Below are positions 1 through 11,806 of a DNA stretch of 64,000 nt, piece after piece. The DNA lies in contig JAAGOF010000088.1 of NCBI GenBank assembly GCA_010645155.1, forward strand, positions 1,211,384 to 1,275,383. The letters run 5' to 3'. A program made the position numbers and the translations under genes. The notes under the pieces are model-generated. The model made no database searches. It saw only the letters and a list, made by a program, of their open reading frames with translations, and was not told the DNA's origin. Position 1 is the first letter of the stretch, and every line of letters begins with the position of its first letter. The DNA is from Tigriopus japonicus. Taxonomy: Eukaryota; Arthropoda; Copepoda; Harpacticoida; Harpacticidae.

Positions 1-628
1 ATTGGCCTATGAGCTGGATTTGTGGGTCTTCATGCTAAAATTGAAATAGGCGTTGCTAGCCTGGTCTTTATCGAACCTCTGTCCGATTTTTAGTGGCGCA
101 CCCTGTATGTATATTTGAGCAAGAAGTGTTTTTTACACTTACACACACACATAAGGGGTTCATGAACATGATCAATTTAATCCATAACGGGATATTTCTT
201 ACTCTTAAATTGGTAGTTTTTTTTATAAATTCAAGATATTTCTTCTTGAAGGCCTTATTGCTTGTTTTTTCAAGACAGGTATCACTAGCCCAAGCAGTGG
301 TTAAGATTGTTTCATCTCAATATGTTTTTCATCAAATATTTTCTAAATTGAGCCATCGGGCTTTGTGAAAAAATGCAAAGATATTTCAACCTCAATTGAA
401 ATTCCATTTCATCAAAATGTTTTTGATGTGTTTCAATGGTTTTGATGTGTTAAAACTCTGCCGTCCCTTAACCAACCCTGATCTGGACAGGATCTCGGGC
501 AACGAACAATAGAGAAGTTGAGGTCATTTTCGGCGTTGTTCTCATCGATGACGAAGAAGGTAGATAATGAACCATATGATCTTAAGAAGTACTCTACAAC
601 AAGGACCGGATAAGCCGATATACTTTGT
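1..628. other. No gene recognised
   Basis: AT-rich sequence with short open frames only. The frames on either strand (for example 93-368 plus and 433-666 minus) show no recognisable motif. I see nothing that supports a gene here. Confidence 0.5.
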
Positions 629-636
629 TTCAGATA

Positions 637-1335
637 TAGAGACGGGCAAATAGCGCAAATAAACATTGACTATTAGTTATCAAAGGTCGCCCCCAAAAAA
701 CAACCCAAAGAAGCAAAATGCAGTGTTTAAAGGGTCAATATCGCAGATAGACTCAATCAAACAAAAATTTCACACAAATAAAACCTTACATCACTCTTTT
801 CTTCTTCCCTTCCGCATGCTTTGTTAATATTGAAAAGCAAAATTTTAAATTTTGATGTTGCTAACCAATCTCACCCACCCAAGCCAATCTTAAGGGTTTC
901 TTAAACATTAATGTGAACATCTTAAAGGTTCAAAAATTGTTGAAATTGAGGGTTTTTTTGTATTGATTTAGCATAATGAAATAGGCAAGCCAACTGGGAA
1001 GAAGAAACACTTGACCGTATGGATGTAATCTGAATTCCCGTCGATATGGGAATGCAGCCAGACTGCTTCTAAAAGTACCCATTGTAATAACAACTATCGA
1101 TGTAGAAGTATGTTGCTGTTGATAAAAAGTATTCTAATATTCAGGTATAATTGTTAGTTTTCAATCTGAAAATAAGCCTTCCAAAATTGACTTTTTTTAA
1201 ATAATAGCTTATCCTCAGCAATTGGTAGACTTTGACTGAATTCGAAGGAAAAGCGCAAATAAAGGCGAGAATTGCAAAGATGAAAAACTACGTTTATGTT
1301 ACCAAAAAACTTTCTGCGTTTTTCGCCCGCCCCTG
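637..1335. mobile_element. hAT-like non-autonomous element (degenerate)
   Basis: The left end TAGAGACGGGCAAATAGCGC and the right end TTTCGCCCGCCCCTG are inverted relatives of the ends of the better preserved element at 26540-27698. Both right ends share a 'tttatgttaccaaaaa' block, and both elements contain 'gcaaataaa' motifs near the termini. The flanking 8-mers ttcagata and ttcaagag match only partly, so the duplication is decayed. No transposase frame is visible. Family assignment rests on similarity to the better copy. Confidence 0.6.
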
Positions 1336-1954
1336 TTCAAGAGGATTAACTTTTGGAGTAAACAATAACCAGATCGTTCTAGAATGAGTACTGACCTTAC
1401 TTGCTCTCAAAGTCACTTCATACGAGTAACTTGCTTTAAGAGATTAGAGAGAGAGGTTATTCTAATACTACTTGTTCGATTTGATTTGGCCCATTGAGTG
1501 CGAAGTTTTTTAATGAGAATGATTGATAGTTCTCATGCTCTGTTGACCTTGACCCACTAGGTGAGGTGTTGAGGGCATTAGGACGTACCGTACTATGCAT
1601 CTAAAAAAAGTGCAACACAGTGCGCTCTCGCATTTTCTCTCGCATTCAAAGCTATTTTTTTGAAATTGAAAAGTATTGCAAATAAAAAATGAGAATAAAG
1701 TTCATCCTTTTCGATAAATAATGCCTTAAAGATAAAGTTGAATTTTAAAATACTCGAGATAAGAATGTCTATATATAAAATACTTAAGCCTGTTTTTTGT
1801 AGCTAAAAAGGAAACGGATTTGCAACCGATACAAAGAGTGTCATTCAATGAAAAAAATAGTGATCATGCCATGGTTTAAAATACTATACTGGTGTATACC
1901 AGTATTCTTTACTTCCAAAATGACTACTGCATGTAAAGTAATACCACAGGCCAC

Positions 1955-2035
1955 TAGGACTACTCAAGCCCAGGATTCGAACCATGGAAGTTGTCTTAAG
2001 TTGACCACTGCTTAACCCTTTCACTACCAATGATT
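1955..2035 (-). repeat. tRNA-like (SINE head) fragment
   Basis: On the minus strand this stretch carries a consensus RNA polymerase III B box, GGTTCGAATCC, at 1983-1973. It is preceded by a plausible but weak A-box region around 2030. I could not draw a complete cloverleaf, so a tRNA-derived SINE remnant is more likely than a functional tRNA gene. Confidence 0.35.
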
Positions 2036-2210
2036 GTATTAACGCAACTAAACTTGGAGTTAGGTGAATAAAAAGGGAGTTATGATACGAAAACCGGGTC
2101 TCAATTTAAACGGTACACCTTATATAGTCTCACAACATGAGCAATGATTTTAGTTCAACAACCAAAGTTTACACACTGCAGAAAGTTATTCGTCCAATTG
2201 TGCTTTTATC

Positions 2211-3960
2211 TTGCACCATAAGTACTTCGTAGTGCCATCAACAGTTTACCTTAAGGTGACATCTACTTTCTTAGTCATGGGAAATGTAAAAAATGCACCA
2301 TCCCAAAAGACGAAAGCCAACGAAGCAAGAAATTATCCCAAGAACCTACGTCAATCCAATAAAACGTTCGATAAATTTCAGCTTCCATTCCATTGGCTAA
2401 TTCGATTCGGTCTGTCTGTTCATCCAGACTCCCTTCCTCTAAAGCTCAAAGAAGTCACAAAGTCTAGGGTTCCTCTTCTCCTACAACGATAGCAATGTCG
2501 TCCGTCTTTTCAATGGCGAATCAACAAGCGACAAACCGGGTGTTCGAGGGATTCCTTTGACGCTCGAGTTGTCCGCTTCGCTTTCAAGGTTTCCGTCTGG
2601 TTGTTCCATTCTCTCCACACTGACTGACTGGTTCCACGTGAAAGCGCTCTCTTGGCACACGGAACAGAACTGACAGTCAACAAACGACCGAGTTTCCAAT
2701 AGTGGCACAGCCTCTCTCGTGAGATCACCACCCAAAGTTCAAGGTTCAGTGCTGTTATTACTTCCAAACCAGTGAGAATATGTCTTAAGATCCCAGGTAA
2801 GATCATCAATGGGTTTTCCTCCGATTGCTTCGTGATGCCAACAACAAATTTTGCCCCAAGAACAAAGTTTCCCGATTTTCCCAAGTTGGGGGAAAGGGGC
2901 CGATTAATGATAAAAACGAGGCCTTGTGGGGATTATTTTCTTTGTCCAGTAAGATTGTTTCTCTGGTTTCACACAGTTGATGGTACTGGAAGTTGTTAGC
3001 TTTTCCATGGAAATGATTCATTTGGGCTTTGCTGCAAAGTAACGAAATCTTGCAAGGCCACGAACAACAAGATGCTTCACAGACAACCAACCAATTGAAA
3101 AGAAGACCAAAACTACTCAAACGTCCTCTAAAATGCATAATCAACTTTTTAGAATCTTATCAAGCATGCCATTCATTTGGCAACCAATTCCAACTAAAAT
3201 GTGCTCCATCGAATTGTAGGAAAAATACCCTTTCGTCAATCCAGAAATAAGTACCCGATCAATTTCCAATGAGGAATGTTCCATGCCAATTTTTTAGTAT
3301 TTGCTTCGAGGACACAATTTCCTCGCTCAAAAAGTATTTTCTCAGTAATGGATAAAAATCTTTGGCACATGGCAAGTTCCTAGGGTGCTAAACATTCTTG
3401 AACGATGGTTGCTACACAATTTGTGGGCGGAAAGTTCCAACTGGTGACGGTTCAGATCAATTCATAGGCACTTGTTTCCAAGAACTACAACGCTTGAATG
3501 AATACCGAGAATTCGTTCAAAAGTTTAAGGTTTTGCTTCGTTCGTTAAAGCCTCTCGAGTTCTTGCTCGTTATTCAATGTCAAAATTGGATCACTTCCAA
3601 GTGTGTTTTTTCTTCCGCTTAAATTGCACTCATATTGAGCTCACATCATGCCAAAAGTACTTTCTTTTTGGTTGTGCTTTATTAAGGAATTAATGGAAAA
3701 TAAATCTACATACTTGTAATCCAAGGCAAACTTCTCCACTTCAATAAAAACATACGTCCAAGCTAAAATAATGCCTGGAAGCCGTTTGAATTTAGGACAC
3801 CCCTCAATCGATTTGTAGACCCAATATTCTCTTCTTTCCCCAATTAGTTTCTAGATCCACCACTTGCTTGCTTTGGTATCAATTATCTGATTGGAACAGA
3901 AGGAATAGCTTGCAACAAAAACGTGTTGAGGAAAACCCTGGCAATAAATAGTTCTTGAGG
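2211..3960. other. Higher-GC stretch upstream of the GPCR; no coding assignment
   Basis: Several overlapping frames of 70-124 codons are open on both strands (2211-2492 plus, 2510-2884 minus, 2806-3144 minus, 3029-3250 plus). None has a recognisable domain, and open frames on opposite strands usually reflect composition. The 2470-2720 part is richer in CG and contains an E-box-like CACGTG near 2635. It could be promoter or 5' untranslated sequence of the GPCR downstream, but this is speculation. Confidence 0.3.
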
Positions 3961-4234
3961 CATTGCATAGGAGCTTAGTATTGACCCCGTCTCTTATAAA
4001 GACATTCATTCTCTATTGCAAACTTTTACTTGACCTTTATCTCACGAAACATGACCTTGCTAAGACCCTCTCCGATATGTTCCCTAGAGCCCAAGCCCAA
4101 GGAATACACCAATTGTTTCTTCCACAGTATCAAATTTATCTCCGCTCCATTGACCATGGGATCCACTCCAATCAGTCTCTAACTGACCAGTTCCAAGTGT
4201 CAAACCATTCCAAACCCAAATTGGGAGGCGTGCC

Positions 4235-4721
4235 ATGACTGCAGTAGAAGAAGACAACTTGAGTACTGCAGATATCTACAGCTATGTCATCATTGTCTTG
4301 GCCGCCATTGGAGTCTTTATCAATGTGGGCAGTTTGATGATGCTCTTACGCAAGCGATCCTGTTCCATGTTCCACAATTTGCTCAAGGTTAGACTTTTGG
4401 TCCATCAAGGGCATTTGCATAATTGATGAAGTCTCGTGACGGCCTTTGAACATTAACGAGTCCTTTTTTGTCCTAGATTTTGGCCATCTCGGATTTTCTG
4501 GTAGTGAACGGTTGTGCTCTTCTGTACGCTCTACCGGATTTGTGGTTCTACTATGCCCGAATGGTTTATCCCGTGATTCTTCCCTACCTCCTTCCCATTG
4601 TTCAAATCTCCATGATGACCTCCGTGTATTCGACCATTGTTATGAGTTTTGAGCGATATGTTCGGATTGGTCATACTTGTCAATTGAAGGCGTGTTCGTA
4701 CATTACGGATGAAAACTTCAG
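4235..4721 (+). CDS. Class A GPCR, FMRFamide-receptor-like, first two exons only
   Basis: Two exons join in phase: 4235-4387 (donor AAG|GTTAGA) and 4477-4721 (acceptor tcctag, donor CAG|GTCAGA). Exon 1 starts at ATG 4235 and encodes a short extracellular N-terminus, TM1 and a basic first cytoplasmic loop. Exon 2 encodes TM2 with the LAxSD-type motif (LAISD), a first extracellular loop, TM3 ending in the DRY-equivalent ERY, and the start of the second cytoplasmic loop. The TM2-TM3 spacing and the 'YPxxLPYLLPxxQI' segment resemble arthropod FMRFamide and related peptide receptors. These are plasma-membrane receptors that couple to G proteins. After 4721 the frame runs to a stop at 4863 without membrane segments, so 4721 is taken as a true donor. 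Exons for TM4-TM7 were not found; they may be distant, missed or lost. Confidence 0.72.
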
Positions 4722-7700
4722 GTCAGAACCTCAAAGATCAAAGGAGAGGATAACGTGGCAGTATTTGGATAAGCAGAATATTTATCGTACCGTCCGCAGT
4801 TTTGTCTTATCCCGAAAGATAGGAGATTTTCTTCTGGCTGTTCTTGTCAAGATTTGCTCTTAATGGATTTGAATAATGCAAAGAACAATTTGAAAAAGTC
4901 TTGAAATGTCACGGGTACGACGAGGGGTATGCAGACTGAAGGTAGACTGGGCTTGTAATTCGTTAACGCGTGCGATTTTGAGATGCTTGATTAACAATCG
5001 AAATGAAGAATTACTGTATCTCTTATGAACAAAGGTTAGCTCACATGATTAGTTTTTAGGCAACCTTGATCGAACTTACGTTTTAATTAAACAAGGTATG
5101 TTGGGCGACCCCACGAATACAGAAAATGAGCGCCAAAAGAGAACAAATCAAAAATCAAGTACCGTGTAAAGCAATGACGTTTCATATCAAAAGCTGTCAC
5201 TTTTCTACATTTTTCACCAATTATTGGAAATGGATGGTTGAACAACAGCTTAACCTAAAAAATTAATGGATTTTGAAGTGTTTCTCGCTCTTGACTGGGA
5301 TGATTCAAAATGTGCAGGAGTCGCCTAACATAGCTTATGTAATTAAATCATAAGCTCAACTAGAGCGCTATAATAAATTTTTTATTTTATTATTGCGCTC
5401 TAAGCTCAACAAGACTACCTGCCAACAAAACACGAAAGAAGTTCATCAGAAATAAATCTTAATTCCGTTTTTCAGATTTACATCTAAAAATCGCACCTGT
5501 TAACGTGTTAAAAACTCAGTCTTCCTGTAGTCTGGATATCCATCATATTTCAAGAAAACTTTTCATTTAAGCTCGGCGCAGGTGTTAAAAATATGCGAAC
5601 CCTTATTCTAACAAGAATGAACTGATGGGATTCACTCTTATTTCAATCGGTGCAATCTTTTGGAACAGCAATCAAGCGTAATGAATTTTAATGGGAAAAG
5701 CTTAATCATAATGGCACCCCTGCTTCTTTTTATATTGCTGAAATTATGACACACACACACATTTGTTTGGACAATTACAAACAAAGAAAAGTTTTCTGTT
5801 AGCGCCGTTTTTCTCGGGGGATGCAATTCAAAAAATCAGCTGCCTCTTTGAATGCAAAGTTGTATTTGTTTGTTGTGATTCGTCAACTCAGACAATTTTT
5901 CGTCATGTTGGGTCGCATGTTAAAGCATAAAAGAATTTTTTTTAAAGCAAAAAGGTGGAGCGAGTGTTTATTCAAAGACCATTGATCTGATTTGATTTTT
6001 GTCTACTCAAAAAATGCGTTAACATGCCACCCAATATTTTCTTAATATGGCGTTTCTGAAACCCCGCTACTGTGACTGATAGTACAATGATATTTATACC
6101 AAAAATGATTTGATTACCTGTCAAGTTGCTTGAAAGTGATGAATATGCTAATTTACTTCAGACAGAAGTGTTGCTTCAAATTCCTTCAAGGAAAACTGCT
6201 GAACCTCTTTTATTCTATGGGAAACCCCGTTAAAGAATTCATGGGTGCGAAATTCTCGGAGGACCCAAGTCAGACGCAGATGCTCTCTACATATACGCTA
6301 AAAGACTCTAGTTTCGACGTATCGTTCTTCACTCTTTTCAAACGTTATTTGCATTTGCTAGAAGATAGCTGAACAAAAGATTGGCTCTCAAACACGAATT
6401 TAAATCCTTTTATACTTTCAAGTGGGGATCGGCTATCATTTTGCAAAGCTGCAGATGTAAAGTCTCAAGAGCCCTTTTCAAGGAAATTTAAAGACGCCAA
6501 TTAACACTCGCAGATGAATATCTATCATAAAGTGCATGAAACCTGATTTGAAATTGCTGTAAAAATCTTGTCAGTACAATGACTGGGTTCAATAGTTTTG
6601 TGGGACTCAAACCCTCAACCCGAGATGAGTTTTTTAAAGATTTATGAAGTTGCTAGTTCATAAATAGTTACCTTGAAGCTTGGTATCCAGGAGCTGCATG
6701 ATAATTACGGTCGACTTAAAATTGAGTTTTTTTGAAGAATTGGTCGTTCGGCCGAAGTTAGTTGTCTTCCAAGTTGGAGGTTTTTGGAATAGCAAAGTAA
6801 ATACATCTAGGGTATATCCAAATATTTAGGCAGGAAATTCAAGGGGAAGGCGTTCGTTTTACAACAGCGACCCCTATAACGACCTAAAGGAGTTGAATAT
6901 ACATAGTTAAAAAAATCACATGAGTATATTTGAGCTAAATTCAAAGATTCCATCTGAAAAAAATGTAAATTATCAAGTTCGATTACTTTTCGTGTCTATA
7001 AAGTAGATTTGAGAGATATTTCAGGGAAAGTTCAGCGAAAATAAACTGGTTACGGCCGAACTCAGCTTGAATTGAAGAGGTTTCTTCATGAAACCAATTT
7101 TTGCGTTGGCTCGCACTAAGAAAGTAAATTTTAGTCCGGCCGTAAATTTTTCGACGTAAGACTTAAATAAACCCAGCAGCTCCACTATTCCATAAAGTTA
7201 CGTTATATCTTAGTATTATCTCTGAGGTAGAACTTTTCAAAAACTCGCTTCCGAACACTTTCTTTCAACAAGTCAACCTTCTCACAATTTGACCTTAACA
7301 TAAAGTTTGATCGACGAGAAGCATGACTGGATGCATTCAAAGAGGGAAGTTCTCCGGCGTCGTTGAAGCATTCCCATTCGAACACTTCAACGCCAATCGA
7401 CCTAACTCCAAGGGACCTTCCTTTCAGTGTTTCTTTGAATTTGCTGTCAAAAATTGCCCACCTCCTGACCTGTTGTTGAGCGCGAAGTTGAAAAGGGTGC
7501 GAGGAAGAGACAAAAGGAGAAATGTGGGGTAGCTGAAATCAGGAGGTGACGGCTTTGAAAGCGGGCGAGGGAACGATCATAGATGTTCGGGAATTTCAAG
7601 ATCGAAACGGACCGTCACATTCGAGAAAAGCCAAATCGATGGAGAAAACCAGGCAACCACACTCTGAAGTAAACTTGCAAGTCAACTATCGAGCTTTGCC

Positions 7701-8020
7701 ATCATAGCATACGAGCTATTTATGTGCAGATTCGTTTTTAAAGCTTCCAATAATCTTCAGAAAGAATTAAAAAAGATCCTTTTTGATGTGACAGTTAAAA
7801 CGCAATTTAGTTTGAAAAGTCTGGACGGTCTTGCCGGACTGTCAGACTTCTTCAAGATCCACAAAACTTTTTAAATCTTTTTGGGAGTTTGTTTGTCTAC
7901 GTACTAGAGGGAAATAGTCTCCGACTTTACTGTCATTACTGAGCCAAGTCATCAGAAGTGAACTTTGGAAGCCTTTGATGAAAATCCAAATCAAATTTAT
8001 GTGGAATGACCCTATTCCAT
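4722..8020. other. Intron or intergenic; nothing recognised
   Basis: I searched for exons encoding TM4-TM7 of the upstream receptor and did not find them. The frames at 6130-6372 and 7323-7532 (plus) are open but show no motif. A GC-richer patch at 7320-7640 is unexplained. Confidence 0.35.
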
Positions 8021-8024
8021 ATTC

Positions 8025-8170
8025 GGACCTTTAACGAACAGCTGACTGCGAGATCCGTCTACATAAGACTGGGAGGTCCCCGTACCAATGCAGACCCCTA
8101 AGTTTCATCCTGCCACAAAAGTTAGACTGATTTTCGAACTTCTCAATAAATATTGGACACGTAAGAAGGG
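8025..8170 (+). repeat. Dispersed repeat, copy 1 (partner at 49372-49515)
   Basis: The block from 'cctttaacga(g)cagctga' to 'aatattggacacgtaa' aligns in the same orientation with 49372-49515, sharing stretches such as 'ttttcgaact' and 'acataagact/acattagact'. In both copies one frame reads FNEQLxxRSxYIRLxGxRTN before a stop, so it may descend from a coding sequence. Confidence 0.55.
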
Positions 8171-10777
8171 AAATGTTCTGTAATAAATCAAATCTTTTTT
8201 CACTCTGCAGGAAACAAACAATTTCCCCAATTTTTTGAAACTTTTCCCCTTTGTAACTTTGGACAAAAATTGAAGATTTTGGTAATGATGGTGGTCTTGG
8301 TAAAAAATCTCAAAGGTTGCACATATTTCCATTTCCCTTGTTACGCTTAAAGGCCTCTTTCGAACGGAACTACATTCTCATGGTCAGCCTGGAAAATAAG
8401 AGGACTTTGACATAAACTTTGAAAGCAACCAACATATATTACCATGGCATTTGCAATTAGAATTTGGCATAATCTGTGAAAGGAGGGTCAATTTTAACAT
8501 TTTTCAGACTTGCTGATCTGACTCATTGCTTCTGGCTCGAATTCATAGACTTTAGGCTCGGTGATTGGTTACCACAGTGCAATACTGGACTGCAGTGACT
8601 TTTTGAGTAACGCCACCCACGGTGTTTCTTTGAGCTGGAGGGCTCATTTTTAAATTATAGAAACTTTTGAGACCAGTTTTGTGATGTAAATGCAATCCCG
8701 AATATATACTTGCATATTCATGTAAATAGGTCACGGGCAAAAACTCTATAATGTTAGTTAAAACAAGCTTAAGATCAAATATTTGAGAACTTATTTGGAC
8801 GAAAGTCTTAGATGTACTGAGAGCAGTGCTCTACTAAAATAATTTGGAAATCAATGTCGAGGATCTATTTTCAATTTTTTTTTCGACATTCTCGAAGGAC
8901 CATACAAGAGGGTCGTCCAATCAATTTAGACAAACGGCCAAGAAGATTTCGACAACATTTTAGGTACACACATCTATAACGTTGCTTGAGATTTGAGTAG
9001 AAAAAAATGTTCAAAAAATTTTCTTTTGGCATGTTTTAAGTGACCTTATATCGTTTTTTGCTTGTGAACTAATTCAGAGATTCAAATACATATGCAGTAT
9101 TACATTCACGCCTAAAAACTGGTCTCAGATGTTTTTCAAATTTGAAAATAACTTCTCCCGCTCCAAGAAACACCATGCACCAACAGCGTCAGCTATCCAG
9201 TGATTCCCAAAAAACGGGACTTTAAAGTTTAGATTGACAAAATATACTCCACAAGGCTTACTTGAGCAAATTACCTGAAATTTCTGATTTTTATGGCGAA
9301 AACTCATGGATTTGCAAGTTAGTTTCTCAATTTCCAAATTTAACCACCTCAATATTCACTTGTCAATTTGTCCTTAACCTTAGGAGCTTTAAATTACGTT
9401 AGTTGGTCCGGTAACTTCAAAGTGGAATTTGAACAGAGATTATATTGATTATTTTTGATATGATTGGTTGTTGCGATCAACACAGTTACACTTTTTGCTA
9501 TTAACTTTTTAACTTCAACTACTTCCAATATAGTAGTTTAACTAGTTAATCAGTTTAATTAGTGGGTCTTTTGGGTTAAGTGGTGTTAAGGGATTTGATA
9601 CATCCTGTTTATTATTCTCTAACATAGTCTTGAAACACTTGCATAGATCAAAGCTGATTACTGAAACCAAAAATCTGTCTTTATAAATAGTACTTTGGAA
9701 AATGGCTTGGGTCTTTGCAGAAGCATGCAGAATTGAATTTGCATTCTTCAAGAGAATTCCACGCTTGCGATGAAAGAAAATTCATAACTTGCATCTCTAT
9801 TTCTTATTTCCCTTGTGCGAACAAACAATAACTTTGTTAGCCTCGAACATAAGTTTGGGAAAGCTTGAAGAGAAAGGAGTGAAACAAGGCAAGATGTTTT
9901 TGATCGAATAGCAGACTTTGTGACGACGTCAGATCCTGCTCTTAAAGGCTTCATTCTTAGAATGTAGGAGTCAAAGGGTTTCAGGAGGGCTCTAATGTAT
10001 GTGGGAAGTTCGTTTTCCACAAACTGTTACCATCATCTGAGACCTTGATAGAGTCAGAACTAGAAGGATTATTACTTTTTCTTTCGGTTCAACATATGGC
10101 TCTTCAAAATGGCCTTCACTTCATTTAAGGCAATGATTACGTAGATTTTTGTTAAGTGTATCTAATGCATTCGTTGAATTTTGTGTCAACCTTCCTCTTT
10201 GAATTGAAATCGCTGATCGTTCGTTCCCTAGAAATGTAAAGAATTTGGCGTTCTTGGTTTCTGGGGTCTGCAAATATAACTCTGAGGCAGATATATCTGA
10301 AATGAAAACAAACCAGGCAACCTAATTCTAATTGAGTAAGAATCCACCAAGAAGCAAAAATTCCACAAACATACGCTTAAAAATCAAGTCACCATCTACC
10401 TTATCTTCCTGAAAGGACACATTATTTCTTTCAAGTTCAATCACCAAAAGAGGGTATAAAATCTAGCTCACTCAGGGTTGTGTAGCCATTAAACCTGGTT
10501 ATAAAATCACCAATAGTAATGTGAGTTTGGACCCATCCGGATACTTGAGAAAGTTGTAATAGCTCGTTGGCACTACTTTTAGGATGCTATAGGTTTTCAG
10601 ATCATTACTGGATCTCGATGTAACGAGAGGAACGTTTATTGAGTCTGAGATAGAGAAGTAAGGTATATATGTTGTACCCGGGTCAAAGTAACAATAATCG
10701 TACTCCTTGACAATAATCCTTGGAATGAGGTCAGATAGTGAATGACCTTATATTAAATTGTTACGAGAGGAAGCTTA
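8171..10777. other. No gene recognised
   Basis: AT-rich DNA. Minus-strand frames at 8105-8332, 9125-9352 and 9748-10020 lack motifs and convincing splice context. No repeat could be delineated. Confidence 0.4.
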
Positions 10778-11309
10778 TTTTTTTTTTTTTTTTTGATTGT
10801 GGGTGCTAGGGTCGGAGGTTTGAGCCTCGCCCGGCCAGCGAAGCCAGCCATCACATCTTCCAAATCATTTCCGATAGGCAATCTCGTGTCCGATATCAGA
10901 TTGGTTCTCCGTCTGTGGGTGTGGATTAGCGTCTAAAAGTTTCCCCACAAACTACCCCCAGACTTCTCAATTCTAGCTAAGCAGGCAGACCGCCGTGACA
11001 GTGCGGAGATCCGTGACCTCTAGATGACGTAGGCTGTATTTTCTGAATTGACTCTGAGAATCGAACTTCAAAAAGGATATTTGCGTTACAAACACGGTGG
11101 CGCACTCTATGACGTTCCTTATGAAACAATCATTTTTACCAATGTTGTTAGGTAATCCCTCATAGAGGGCGGTTTTGTCGACGTCAAAATTGAGATATCT
11201 CTATTTCATTTGTCTATGGTTTCCCTGAGAAAGGTCGGGGAGGAGAATCGAACCTGGGACCTCTCTCACTACAGGAAACTGCGCTAACCACGACACCACG
11301 TCTCCTCCC
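10778..11309 (-). mobile_element. tRNA-derived SINE, copy 1 (with 274-bp internal insert)
   Basis: On the minus strand the element starts with a tRNA-like head at 11309-11225: an A-box-like TGGTTAGCGCAG and a B-box-like GGTTCGATTCTC. It ends in a poly(A) tail, seen as a T run at 10778-10794. The body matches copy 2 at 60791-61035. Copy 1 carries 10945-11218 extra, bounded on each side by gtttcc, so the extra piece may be a secondary insertion, or copy 2 may be a deletion form. Confidence 0.75.
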
Positions 11310-11546
11310 TGAATTTTCCCAATTCTTTCCCAATTGTTTCCCAATTCAAAATCACTAAATTCTTTCAAGAGTAAAAGTCAAAAGATAAATTCATTAGTCT
11401 AAAAAAATTCCGGAGGGGGCTAAGGCCATACATAATTCTTAGACAAACATCAAAGCATAAGCCGTACTTTGGTCAACTTGACCAACAAATTGGAAATGCA
11501 TGGAGGCTCTCACGAGATGTATAACATACGCTTTGTAAGAGTGCTG

Positions 11547-11765
11547 TGATACAACTCACCGCACAATCCTCACCTCCAATTGTACGTTCTTCTCAACTCC
11601 CTCAGCCTGCCATTTCACATTCCTCGAGAATTCTGTCTGCGTGTAAGAGCATACAAACCGACAAAGGCTGAGGGTAAGTGTAATCAACATTATGCAATAT
11701 CTATATTCTGATACTTCTTATCCTGAAATAAATAGGTCCAAAACCCCTGAACTCAAGTTATTTTA
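11547..11765 (+). repeat. 5' LTR
   Basis: It begins TGATACAACTCACC and ends CAAGTTATTTTA. An 'aataaa' at about 11726-11731 can serve as the polyadenylation signal of the element transcript. It is nearly identical to 16272-16490. Confidence 0.93.
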
Positions 11766-11785
11766 CTGGCGACGAGGACGGCTAA
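11766..11785 (+). other. Primer-binding site region
   Basis: The sequence CTGGCGACGAGGACGGC follows the 5' LTR immediately. TGGCGACGAGG is a form seen behind the LTR of Mag/SURL-type Gypsy elements, where a tRNA 3' end ending in CCA primes minus-strand synthesis. The exact tRNA is not assigned. Confidence 0.6.
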
Positions 11786-11806
11786 GCGGACCAGCGCAAT
11801 ACAAAA

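Noticed and set aside
7323..7532. 69-codon plus frame in a GC-richer patch
   Set aside because: No motif and no splice context linking it to the upstream GPCR.
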